Below are positions 1-8,939 of a stretch of DNA of 64,000 bases, piece by piece. Position numbers and translations under genes: made by a program. Within the stretch, counting starts at the first letter, position 1. Every line of letters starts with the position of its first letter. This stretch comes from Cristatella mucedo (taxonomy: Eukaryota > Bryozoa > Phylactolaemata > Cristatellidae): NCBI GenBank assembly GCA_009760855.2, contig WPIO01000050.1, forward strand, positions 2,294,501 to 2,358,500, read 5' to 3'. The notes beneath the pieces are model-generated. The model saw only the letters and a list, made by a program, of their open reading frames with translations. It was not told where the DNA came from and did no database searches.

Positions 1-1071
1 TGCATTAGCACGAAACTGGGTGGCTGGCAAGTCCTTTGTGGTTGACCACTACTCACGTTCCAAAACAATGCTGAAGCCATATAATGACTTGAAAAAACTT
101 TTGCTACTACTGATTATACCTACAGCAAATGCATGTGTACAAGTCACACGACTTAAGTTCCTAAATCAAGTCATTCAATGGGTAGCTACCCAAATATCCA
201 ACACTGCACTGCAGAGCTGCCGATCGACGCTGCATCCAGTTCAGCGACTATTAAAGTGCAAAGTGGCCCAAGCTTGGCTGCCACACTAACCTGCGCATAT
301 ATAGGCATGTACATAGCAGCCGCTGCGCATGAGGGATGCACTTACAAACAAGCAGATTCAGACGCTCGAGTGCATGCCAAATAAAAATTGTTCAACTTCA
401 ACTCGGAATGGCCACGTCGCAGAAGTGCTCAGGCTTTCATAAGTATGTAAGAATGCGGAAGAACTACATTACCAACTACAAGCAGCACCGCAATAGGCAA
501 CGCCTGCCAAGAATGCTACGCATGGTGAAAGAGGCTGCTGAGTGGAGCGGGGCAGGTTAGCACCACGCCTGATTCTCTGTTTGAGCAGCCGCCAAGCCAC
601 GCAGCTACAGTGCATTCAGAGACGAGCTATCACCCTATTTTTGAGAGCTTAGCATAAAGAAAAACGTGGCCCATGGCTGGCTCGACAGCATCCTCACTAG
701 CCAACTTGCAAGTACAGGATGCCATAGCGTCTCAACGGCGACACAATTAATGTCGACAAAGCTCGTACAGCAAACACCTAGCAGACCCTAGCGTAGACAG
801 TTTATATAGGCCTTGGACACATGCTTGATGCTATCTTCGAATCCATTAGCAACCGGACTTTCACCTCAGGATGGCCCAATCATTATCACAGGTGCAATGT
901 GTTACACTTTTCGAGTTTTGCCGCAGAAACCGTCTGGATCCGGGGTGCCTGATTGCACAAGCATGAATGTATAAAAAATCACACCGGCGAGTGAGGGCTT
1001 TGGAATCGAGGCTGCACCAGCCAACGCAAGTAACTCAGCCAACAGAGTGCCGCTAGCAGAGCTATACTTAC
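1..1071. other. Unassigned sequence downstream of the kinase exons
   Basis: On the minus strand this lies 3' of the last kinase exon that I can join (1072-1177), so it is probably intronic or holds further exons of that gene. The preceding exon ends in phase 2 (CCT GCT AA). I found no downstream segment with convincing NEK similarity. A stretch near 850-1011 stays open after a possible acceptor but has no recognisable motif. Confidence 0.4.
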
Positions 1072-1177
1072 TTAGCAGGAGAAGCCGACACGGGCCGCCT
1101 AGCCCCCGGAGGCTTGCCAGCATAAGGATTTGCCGGCTCAGGCACCGGGCCCAGTGCGGCTCTTTTCACAGCCGGAG
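1072..1177 (-). CDS. NEK1-like: Kinase exon 11: Pro/Ala-rich linker
   Basis: It encodes [19 protein letters not shown] and then [16 protein letters not shown] plus AA. The acceptor is CTTTTAG and the donor is a perfect GTAAGT. The phase fits exon 10. There is no catalytic motif; the composition suits the unstructured linker of NEK1-type proteins. Confidence 0.78.
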
Positions 1178-1432
1178 CTAAAAGCAAGCAGTGCCGGTGG
1201 AAGCTCAGCCGTGCATGGCCGAGCTGAATGAAGGGCGCCAGGACGTGGTGACAGAGGCACGACCTAAGAGTACGTAGGCCAGGCAAGCTAACTTGGCAGA
1301 GCTACTAACTAACTCTCTCTATCGGCAGCAGCAGAAACAAGAACATAGGCGCAGGACTGATGTATCGATAAGACAAAGTCTACTGCTGGTCAGAGACACC
1401 CCGATCAGTGGTCAGTCACACACGCATGCGTG

Positions 1433-1474
<42 letters not shown>

Positions 1475-4400
1475 GATCGGTGGCCGTACGATACGGGAGC
1501 AACCGATAGATCGCCATGCCAATGTGGTGGCTGTGAGGATACAAGATGGGATCGGTGGGGGGGGGAGAGCAAAGAATCACGCCTCAGCAAGGCGACACGC
1601 AAGCGACAGACAGACGGCTGCTGCTGCGGCGGCGGCACAGCGCATCGCACACACCTGCAGGTGAAGAGGCAGCGGCCGGAGAATCGCTTGGCGGTGGTGG
1701 CAGCAGTCTCTTCTGCAGCCTCTGGCCGTGCAGGATGGTGTGACTAAACTCTGAATGCATGTCCTGCACGGCGAGAGAAGCGCGAGCGTGCCACACGCAT
1801 GCTAGCTCAGCTCATCCGAGAAGATGTGCTTTAATTACTGTCTCCTACTCACGGCATCTGAAAGAAACTTCTTTATACGCTGCTGGATGAAGGGCTTCTT
1901 TAGAATTGTGTTGGCCGACGGCCTCTCCCTGTAACACAAGGGAGCCATCAGCAGTGGGCATACCACTGAAATCGGCGTTATCGAGCGGAGCGATTGGAAT
2001 CAAATGAAAAGCAAATGAACCAGACAGTTACCAGAAGAGGCTCAATAAAGCACTGCGATAACAGCTTGCCGTCTGAAAAATGGCTACGCTACAGGAACCA
2101 CCAACAGAGAGAGGTGCACGCAATACCAGACGGCGCCACATTACCTGGCATCTCGCTTGAACATCTGAGCGATAAGATTTCTAAGCTCGTAGCTGTACTT
2201 TGGCGGCACAGGAGGATATGTGCCCCTAAACGAGGTATTGCATTCATTATTGGATCACATTCGTGTCAATGTACCGAGCATGATCGCAGAGACTGGGAGT
2301 GCTTCACCAAATGCAGTCATATCGGGGAGCAGTGCAACAGACAAGCAAACAAGCACATTCTTTATTAGCCAAGGAGCGCCTGCAAAACCCCAAAATCTAC
2401 CTCATGATTTTTACAACAAGATTCTTCATATTGCTTCCATCGAACTGAAAAAAATGCATATCGATGCTCACTGGTGGCTCATAACGATCAGACAGAGAGC
2501 ACGGGCATGGATGCGGGCATGCTTGCAGCAAAAAACAAACTAGTGCTATACTGGACAGGGGGCTCAAGGTGTTCATGAAACAGCAACATGGCTTCGACAC
2601 GGAACATACGAAACATGCTGAACGGCTGCTAAATTCATTCGACAAGTGCCTCCAATGCAAGACATTCTTTCAGAATAAAGCGGCAGACTAGTATAACTCA
2701 GCGTCCACACTATTCCAAATTTCCAAGCAATGCTGGCTAGCCTATCACTCTCTTATCGAATGATAACGGCTGCTTCCAACATTTTGCCAATGTTGTTGCC
2801 TCATAGAAGTTTCCCTGACAATGCCGTTGCGTACGATGGGCCCATTCTCATCCAAACGTCTAAGACACAGCATATCCACGTGCCATGCACCCATTCACTC
2901 GCCCCTGAGTCTTTGCCCGGAGGTAGCTGCTAGCTCTTCACGACAAGTCGCAGGTTCGAGTTCTGCAGCTGGCAATCCATTATTGCCCACTGCAAGCGGT
3001 GGCGATGGCCGTTAAGGCTCTTCTGCCGCTACATGTGAGTGAAGTGCCCAGAAAGAGACTGAGTTCTCTGAGGGCACTATATCAAGTGCAGCATTATTAT
3101 TATTATTATTATTATTATCATCATCAAATGAGGCTGCTAAAGCAGCTAACTACATACTCTTCTCAATGATCAACCACCACTATGCCCATGTCTCGGTAAG
3201 GCAGGCGAGTAACGGTTAGCAGCTTGGCCATCGATTCGCATGCATGCGCACACGAGTCTATGTGCATTGCCTTTTATATCAGTTTGTCGGATATTAGGAC
3301 AATTGTGATCAACCGTACTCCACTAGTTAGACCGATTGGACAAAGCAGCTTACCGCGTGTTTCAGCGTTGTCATCTCATACAGCACACAGCCCAAGGACC
3401 AGATGTCACTACAACGTGTACACTTAGACCATTGCACAAGGCGGCAGCCACAACGAGGCTTCAGTATAGCAAGGAGCAGATGAACATATTAACGGCAACT
3501 GCTGACTTGTGGCACATTGTCACTCGCCTCTTGTTGTTGTAGGGACGGTTCTCACAGATCTCAGGGGAGAGATAGTAAGGCGTACCGATGCAGGTTCGAG
3601 CCAACTCCATCGTGCTGTTCAGCACCTTAGCAATGCCGAAATCGCCCAGCTTCAATATGCCTCCCTTGGTCATAAATATGTTCTACAAGCATGTGCACCA
3701 ATGCAGCCACCTGTTCAGGACTTGACAGGATGTTAACAACCATTACTGGTAACAAAAATAAATCTATTTCGCTTACTCAGACAGCAGGTCCAAAATGCAG
3801 CTCTATCGCTGGAGGACCTTCGAACTTAAGAATGACTACGTTCAAACACTGACTCTCGAGTCAGGAAGCTGACTAACCACTAAATACTATGCTGCGCCAT
3901 GCTAAGCAGCTAGAGATATTAGGCCTGCAAACAGTGCTCAACATGCATAGCAGCACGATCGTCAAAGGGCAATGCACGGCTAATGATCAAGAATAGTTGT
4001 GAGATCTCCAAGGAAGTTCAGACAAAGAAGAGTGCCTTTTAATGACCGATAAGATATGTAAGCATGCACAAACAACAGTCTCCATCATACAACAGTATTT
4101 TGGTCCTCAGACACACAAGCACAACTCATTACGAAATCGCAAACAGCGGATTACATCAGCTGGCTCACGGTGCCTGAATGTGCTGAAACAGGTAAGCCAT
4201 CAGCTGAGTGAAACGTCGGCAAGTAGCAACTCTGCCGGGCCTCTGGCGCCGCATAGCAATGCCCTCTCTTACACACAGGATGTGAGCCAGTGGTGCATAG
4301 CCTGTGAGCTCGGTGTGCGAATTAACGGCCTATGCTGATCTACACAGACATGTGACGAGACTCAACTTTTGCCGGATATGCAGACAAGGGAGTGGCTGCC

Positions 4401-6095
4401 TTCGCATGCATTTGTGAACTTCGTGTTGGTAACTTATGCCGTCCAGCGGTTGGGCAGAGAGCATTTTAGCTGGAATGCACACGAAGGTGTACGAGTAGAC
4501 TATGTCTATTTAGCTTAATCCTAGCATAAGGAACGAGCTTCATCTCCGTCGGCGTGACCTGAAGCCTTACATATGACTCCTACACGCATTTCACGACATA
4601 TTACGGCCACCATTGGTAGACCCGGCTGCTGCATGGCAAGTGAAAACAGAGCTTGCCAACACAATCAACTTGTCTTCAAGAAAAACAAGGGCTGTGCTGC
4701 TTCCTGAAGTATGGGTAAATGTCATAGGTATTCATCATCATCATACAAATACCTGAGACTTGATGTCCCTGTGCAAGATCTTCCTATCATGAATATGCTT
4801 TACAGACAAGCAGATCTGGACGAACATATCAAGTACCTGCAATAAACTGAACAAGCTATATTTTCTTTCAAAAAGACCGATTAGCAATGACAGCAACGTC
4901 CAATATGATTGCTAAGGCACAAGCAGTAGCCAAGTTAAAAAATCAATAGTGCTAACGGGTAGAGTACTATGGAAATTGGCCAGGGCAGCAGCTTAGCATC
5001 CGAACGTTGATCGAAAGGATGCCTATCTCAAAAGAAGTCCTCCGATAGGCGACCTGCATGCAGTGTGCATGAAGAAAAGAAAACAAAATAAACAGGTAAA
5101 CAGCCATATCATTCTATGAGATCTCTCTCCCAAGCCTCACGGCTTGTAGATGCCATTATGCATACAAACGATTTTTTTTATTGCTGTCAAGTTCTACCTC
5201 ATCAAACAAGTAACACTAGGTTTCTCGAACAGGTAATGAATACACTAACGAACGAGAACGCCCACAGCACCTGGATGCAAAATGACAATCAAACTGGCCC
5301 TAGGCAAAATGGGCAGTCATATTTCAAGGACCTGCGAAGTACCCATGCGATCAACCTCAATTAGGTGTATTCAAAAGAAACAGTCAGCATGCCATCGCAC
5401 AGAAATAATCGGCTTGCCGTAGCACCATACGAGCTGCATCTCTATATACATGTTTGCAAAGGCAGCTTCTAGAAACAACCTCAGGTGGCTCAGCTCAGTA
5501 ATTGCAGATTGTAGGTACATTACATCGCCGGCCTTATTTCCCTCGACGCACATCCAAACTGCTCACCCGCTCTTCAGGCATCAAGATGCCACGCTGTGCA
5601 CTAATGTAGGTAAACAGATCTCCAGCATCACAGTAGTCCATGGCAATGTAGAGGTTCCCACTTTCTGAAAAAAACAAATGCACCATTTTTCTTTTTTTTC
5701 TTGTACGAAAATACCCACACAATTATAACTAACACACTTTCAAGCACACTTTTCCTTCCACGAGTCGACTGCCCTAAGAGCTCCAGTGAGTATCGAACAG
5801 CAGCACATGCATACGCACAGAAAGTACCAAGTGCACGATACATAGAACATAGAGGATCAGGCAAGGACAGGCCTGAACTGACATGGGTAGATGCAATGGC
5901 TAGCGAAGCATAAGCTGAGCAAACAAGGAAGTCAGTAGAGGAGGCGGCGTGAAAGGTGGCTGGCTGTCAGACCTTGCGGGCAGAGTTTGGACAGAGTTAA
6001 TGACCAAACACGTAAAACTGCAGCATGGCACCATCACACCGACCGTGCTTGTACATCTAGCAGCACCGACAATAAAAGAGGGGGATAACTTTAGT

Positions 6096-6151
<56 letters not shown>

Positions 6152-6699
6152 TATATAAGATAAATATAAATAACTATATAAATATCTATATAGTTATTGA
6201 TAGTTATGACAAACTATATAGGTCAGTGACATACCCGGCTTCTCATAGTTGGCTCACGAGGTTAGCTATGGCTATGGTGATAATAGTGGTGGTTCATGGG
6301 TCGTGATAACAAAAGGCAATTCGGAGAACTACCTCAGTTGGCCAGAACGAAGATCGGGCACCACACATAGCGGAGCACCAACGTGGGGCCTCCAAACAAA
6401 CCCGTCTAAGCCAGGAATAAGCTGCTCACAGTACACGATCCAGGTTGTGGGTTGCTTCCTACACGAATAAATTCTCTTGTCACCTACTGAAGGTGGGGGA
6501 TGAGAGCCGCTAAGGCTGCTCTACACCTATATAAATAAGGCTGCAGCTGAGTCAACCAATCTATGCCTTTGCTTTTTACTCTGCTTTGTCGCAAAAAGGC
6601 CATTAAAGTTCCAGGTCACCAAGAAGAGTCTCTTGCAACCCTACAATAGACTCAGTATCCTAGTCATTAATCTCCAAGCTTCGTCAGGTGCTGGGGGAG

Positions 6700-6742
<43 letters not shown>

Positions 6743-6751
6743 GAGAGAGAC

Positions 6752-6784
<33 letters not shown>

Positions 6785-7397
6785 AAGCTTGTGGGTCAGA
6801 CCTGAGGAAACATGTGGGTCAGACCCGACGCCCATCTGCAGGCAGCTGCCGCTAGGGTGCCACCTGTATACCATGGTGCCACCAGTATGCTATGGTGCCA
6901 CCTGAAAGTAGCAGCCTCACCTCGACCTATAGCCTGAGTCTGTCTAGTCCGCGCGCTGCTCTTGCCACCACGCCCCCAGTGCGGCCCTCTCGTGTGCCCA
7001 CCAGGCGGTGCGTGGCGCTTCGGCGACGAGCACCTCGGGCGAGGAAGGCACCCCAGCGATGGCACGAGCTGCCTCTTTTGCCGCCTAATCATAGCTGCCT
7101 CCACAGCTAGCCTCACGTGAACAAAACGTGAAAGTGAGATACACCAATGTTCTGATGTCGATCGACAGAGATTCTGCAGGTAGTGCAAGATGGCAGCCGT
7201 GGCAGCTAAATCGAGGTAGCCTTACAATGCACCTACTCTGGCAGCTCCAGTGCTCTCGCAGCAAACATGTAACGACGAAAGGGAGTTAAAATGTGCACGA
7301 CAAGAGGAGCTATTCCAAAGCTGGTGACACCAACCAACCAGCCGTCCACAAGGTTGTGGCTTTAGTACAAACTATTCTCAAGCAGTGTAACAACTAG

Positions 7398-7470
<73 letters not shown>

Positions 7471-7549
7471 ACACGAGTATACTGTAAGTGCAAACTTGCT
7501 TCGCTCCGACTTCATGCCATCTTGCCTCAAGCTCAACTCTGGCTAATGA

Positions 7550-7582
<33 letters not shown>

Positions 7583-8912
7583 ACTACTACTACTACTACT
7601 ACTGCTGCTGCTATTACTACAACTCTACTACTAATAATAACACATTAGATATAGCATCCTCGGATAACTCAATCTCTTTATCGGCACTTTACAAGCCAAT
7701 ATAACTTAGCATACTTTGGTATGGCCGAGCTGCTTCGTCGATCCAGTTCTTCTGGGTCACGACGCAGGGTGTCTGGGGGGGGGGGAGAAACACCAGCAGC
7801 AAAAGCAACGGGGGAACGCCTCAAACACGAGCCATTTCTGTACAACGAGCCCAGCTTGGCAGGGCAGCATCAAAAACTGACAATTTCTATAGCGATTAGT
7901 GCAGTAATACACTCATCCCTGAAGCTATGTAAACCAACTTAGCACTCGGGCAAGCTACCACAGCCGACTTGCTCCGATAGCCACTCCTCTGTCCAGCACA
8001 GTAAGACACGATGTCACAAAGGGGCCCTAACCGACAAGTAAGATGCTACAAGTTCATGACCCAGGTCGCGAGTCCCGGTCCTGCGCCAGGTAGTTGTTTT
8101 TGCCCACTGCAAGAGGAAGTGATAGCCGCCAACAGGTACTCTGCCGATACAGACCTGAGGCTGTTAAATCAGCTAGCTACTCTCCTTTTTTTTATAAGGG
8201 TACGCGTACTTCTGCAATGCTCAACTCAAGGGCCGCAGTCTTTCAGCAAGGCTTTGCTTCAATTGTTAGGACTCTGAAAATCACGACGATTCGTGAAATT
8301 TTTACAATGCGCTGAGGTCGTGGGTTCGATTCCTGTGGTGGGTGATTCTTTATCGCTACTGCAAGCGGTGGTGATAGCCGTAAGGCTCTTCTGACGCTGT
8401 ACAAAAAGAGGCTGTTTAATCAGCTAGGACTTTTTTTATTTATTTAAGCTCGAGCCAAAAGTATTGCTATAAATAAATAATGGGAGGTGACGGCGAACCG
8501 GACCTCGAACATGTAGATTTCTTCACTTACCTTCAAAAGATTCCTTGTATGAAACGACATTAGGGTGTCTGAGCTGCGCCAACACCGCCACTTCCTTCCG
8601 TGCTTCGTCTCGCTCCCGACTACTCATCTGCAACGTCACTTTTGCCTATAGCTTTCCCTGGCCAGCTCTCTTAACCCTAGTACGGTGGCGAGGTGGCGAC
8701 GCCGGCGGACACTTCGCGGCACGGCCGGAGCTTCTCACGTTTTACATTTCGTACAGCACTCGCAGCCGAGAAAGAGGAGGCGGCTAACGAATTACCTTCG
8801 AGATATTTATCTCCTTGATGACATACTGCTTGTTGGAATCTTTCGCTTTGACCAAGTACGCCTTCCCGAAGGAACCTTCACCAATCTTCTTAATCTTGCT
8901 GTAGCGGTCCAT
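1072..8912 (-). CDS. NEK1-like: NIMA-related serine/threonine kinase, NEK1/NEK5 type (5' part, 11 exons, 3' end not found)
   Basis: Protein kinase expected to transfer phosphate from ATP to Ser/Thr; NEK1-type kinases act at centrosomes, cilia and in DNA-damage signalling (family knowledge). Eleven exons join in phase on the minus strand: 8796-8912, 8531-8627, 5567-5664, 4753-4836, 3528-3682, 3354-3408, 2401-2444, 2145-2225, 1853-1928, 1655-1763, 1072-1177. They give 340 codons plus two bases. Visible motifs are the glycine loop [16 protein letters not shown] with the ATP lysine, the catalytic loop [16 protein letters not shown], the activation segment [11 protein letters not shown], and [11 protein letters not shown]. 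The kinase domain is complete (about residues 1-262). A NEK-typical EFSHTILH segment and a Pro/Ala-rich linker follow. The start ATG has an in-frame TGA nine bases upstream. Full NEK1 proteins exceed 1,000 residues, so the coiled-coil tail is missing here. The kinase domain looks closest to NEK1; NEK5 is the alternative. Confidence 0.94.
1437..1474. repeat. (CA)n microsatellite in a kinase intron
   Basis: About 18 CA units follow a short CG-rich alternation (tgcgcgcgca). A poly-G run lies at about 1556-1565. Confidence 0.95.
1655..1763 (-). CDS. NEK1-like: Kinase exon 10: post-kinase segment
   Basis: It encodes [17 protein letters not shown] and a Pro/Ser/Ala-rich stretch. EFSHTILH resembles the EEFSHM segment that follows the kinase domain in NEK5. 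The acceptor is CGTGCAG and the donor GTGTGT, which overlaps a short repeat on the plus strand, so the 3' boundary is less certain than the others. Confidence 0.8.
1853..1928 (-). CDS. NEK1-like: Kinase exon 9: end of catalytic domain
   Basis: It encodes [20 protein letters not shown] and then KFLSDA. RERPSA is the conserved kinase subdomain XI Arg motif. The splice sites are TTACAG and GTGAGT, in phase with both neighbours. Confidence 0.92.
2145..2444 (-). CDS. NEK1-like: Kinase exons 7 and 8
   Basis: Exon 7 (2401-2444) encodes [14 protein letters not shown] plus AG. Exon 8 (2145-2225) completes Arg and gives [18 protein letters not shown], then AQMFKRDA plus AG. The 176-bp intron between them has GTAGAT and TTTAG ends. 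This is the C-lobe after the LKHAF motif of NEK kinases. Confidence 0.92.
2938..3160 (+). mobile_element. SINE-1 copy split by a LINE-A 3' tail
   Basis: The SINE-1 body (B-box-like caggttcgagttct, then gcaagcggtggcgatggcc and ggctcttctgccgct) runs to about 3031. Its end (gaggctgctaaagcagcta) resumes at about 3127. Between them is a 5'-truncated LINE-A tail with the hairpin core gaaagagactgagttctctg and (ATT)n. Confidence 0.75.
3354..3408 (-). CDS. NEK1-like: Kinase exon 6: DIWSLGC helix
   Basis: Its first base completes the split Ser codon (AG+T), followed by [18 protein letters not shown]. The acceptor is CGTTGTAG and the donor GTAAGC. The exact Ser completion confirms that the GC donor of exon 5 is used. 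Confidence 0.92.
3522..3529 (-). promoter_or_regulatory. Non-canonical GC 5' splice site
   Basis: The minus strand reads AG|GCGAGT at the end of kinase exon 5. No GT in the neighbourhood keeps the frame. With GC used, the next exon restores the Ser codon and DIWSLGC. GC-AG introns are a known minor class with strong remaining donor consensus, as here. Confidence 0.88.
3528..3682 (-). CDS. NEK1-like: Kinase exon 5: DFG motif and activation segment
   Basis: It encodes [20 protein letters not shown], then [20 protein letters not shown] and [11 protein letters not shown] plus AG. It holds the Mg-binding DFG and the NEK activation loop. The acceptor is CTTGTAG. The donor is GC rather than GT (AG|GCGAGT). 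Confidence 0.92.
4753..4836 (-). CDS. NEK1-like: Kinase exon 4: catalytic loop
   Basis: It encodes [17 protein letters not shown] and then [11 protein letters not shown], which is 28 codons in phase 0. HRDIKSQ is the first part of the catalytic loop with the proton-acceptor Asp. The splice sites are TTGCAG and GTATTT. Confidence 0.92.
5567..5664 (-). CDS. NEK1-like: Kinase exon 3: hinge region
   Basis: It encodes [18 protein letters not shown] and continues to MPEER. This matches the NEK hinge (Y-I-x-MDYC-x-x-GDL). The acceptor is TTTCAG and the donor GTGAGC, and the phases match exons 2 and 4. The upstream intron is 2.9 kb and is full of repeats. Confidence 0.92.
6099..6150. repeat. (TA)n microsatellite
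   Basis: About 26 TA units lie in kinase intron 3, followed by degenerate AT-rich sequence to about 6230. Confidence 0.95.
6385..6545 (+). mobile_element. Degenerate SINE-1 fragment
   Basis: It keeps a B-box-like gttgtgggttgcttcc and a later gccgctaaggctgctct followed by aaggctgcagctgagtcaa. These match the order of elements in better SINE-1 copies, but it is highly diverged. Confidence 0.4.
6703..6786. repeat. Interrupted (GA)n microsatellite
   Basis: GA units are interrupted by AAAG and ACAG variants. This creates long Arg/Glu or Ser/Leu open frames that are not coding. Confidence 0.95.
7399..7475. repeat. (AC)n microsatellite
   Basis: About 38 AC units with one AAAC interruption near the end, in kinase intron 3. 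Confidence 0.95.
7552..7625. repeat. (CTG)n(CTA)n(CTG)n compound trinucleotide repeat
   Basis: Roughly nine CTG, eight CTA and three CTG units are followed by ATTACTACAACT variants. It lies deep in intron 3 of the kinase gene. Confidence 0.92.
8028..8205 (+). mobile_element. Degenerate SINE-1 copy
   Basis: It contains ccaggtcgcgagtcccggt (B-box region), cccactgcaagagg, gtgatagccgcc and ggctgttaaatcagctag, in SINE-1 order. The A-box half is poorly preserved. Confidence 0.65.
8300..8455 (+). mobile_element. SINE-1 copy, 5' truncated
   Basis: It begins within the tRNA-like head (gaggtcgtgggttcgattcc, an intact B box). The gcaagcggtggtgatagcc block and the gaggctgtttaatcagctag end with a T/A-rich tail follow. 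It lies just downstream of kinase exon 2 in the gene's sense. Confidence 0.8.
8531..8627 (-). CDS. NEK1-like: Kinase exon 2: alpha-C helix region
   Basis: It starts [18 protein letters not shown] and runs to KESFE plus one base. The acceptor is TTGCAG and the donor is GTAAGT. It contains the alpha-C glutamate region (ARKEVAVL) and the HPNVV stretch. The intron to exon 1 is only 168 bp. Confidence 0.92.
8796..8912 (-). CDS. NEK1-like: Kinase exon 1: start codon and glycine-rich loop
   Basis: Thirty-nine codons in phase 0, beginning [20 protein letters not shown] and ending EINISK. It carries the nucleotide-binding glycine loop and the VIK lysine. The donor GTAATT follows at 8795-8790. An in-frame TGA just upstream of the ATG fixes the start. 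Confidence 0.93.
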
Positions 8913-8939
8913 GACAAATCAGAACTCGTAGTCCTGTAA

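Noticed and set aside
850-1011. Kinase exon 12 after a possible acceptor GTGCAG
   Set aside because: The phase would fit, but the translation has no similarity to NEK tails and no donor consensus was found.
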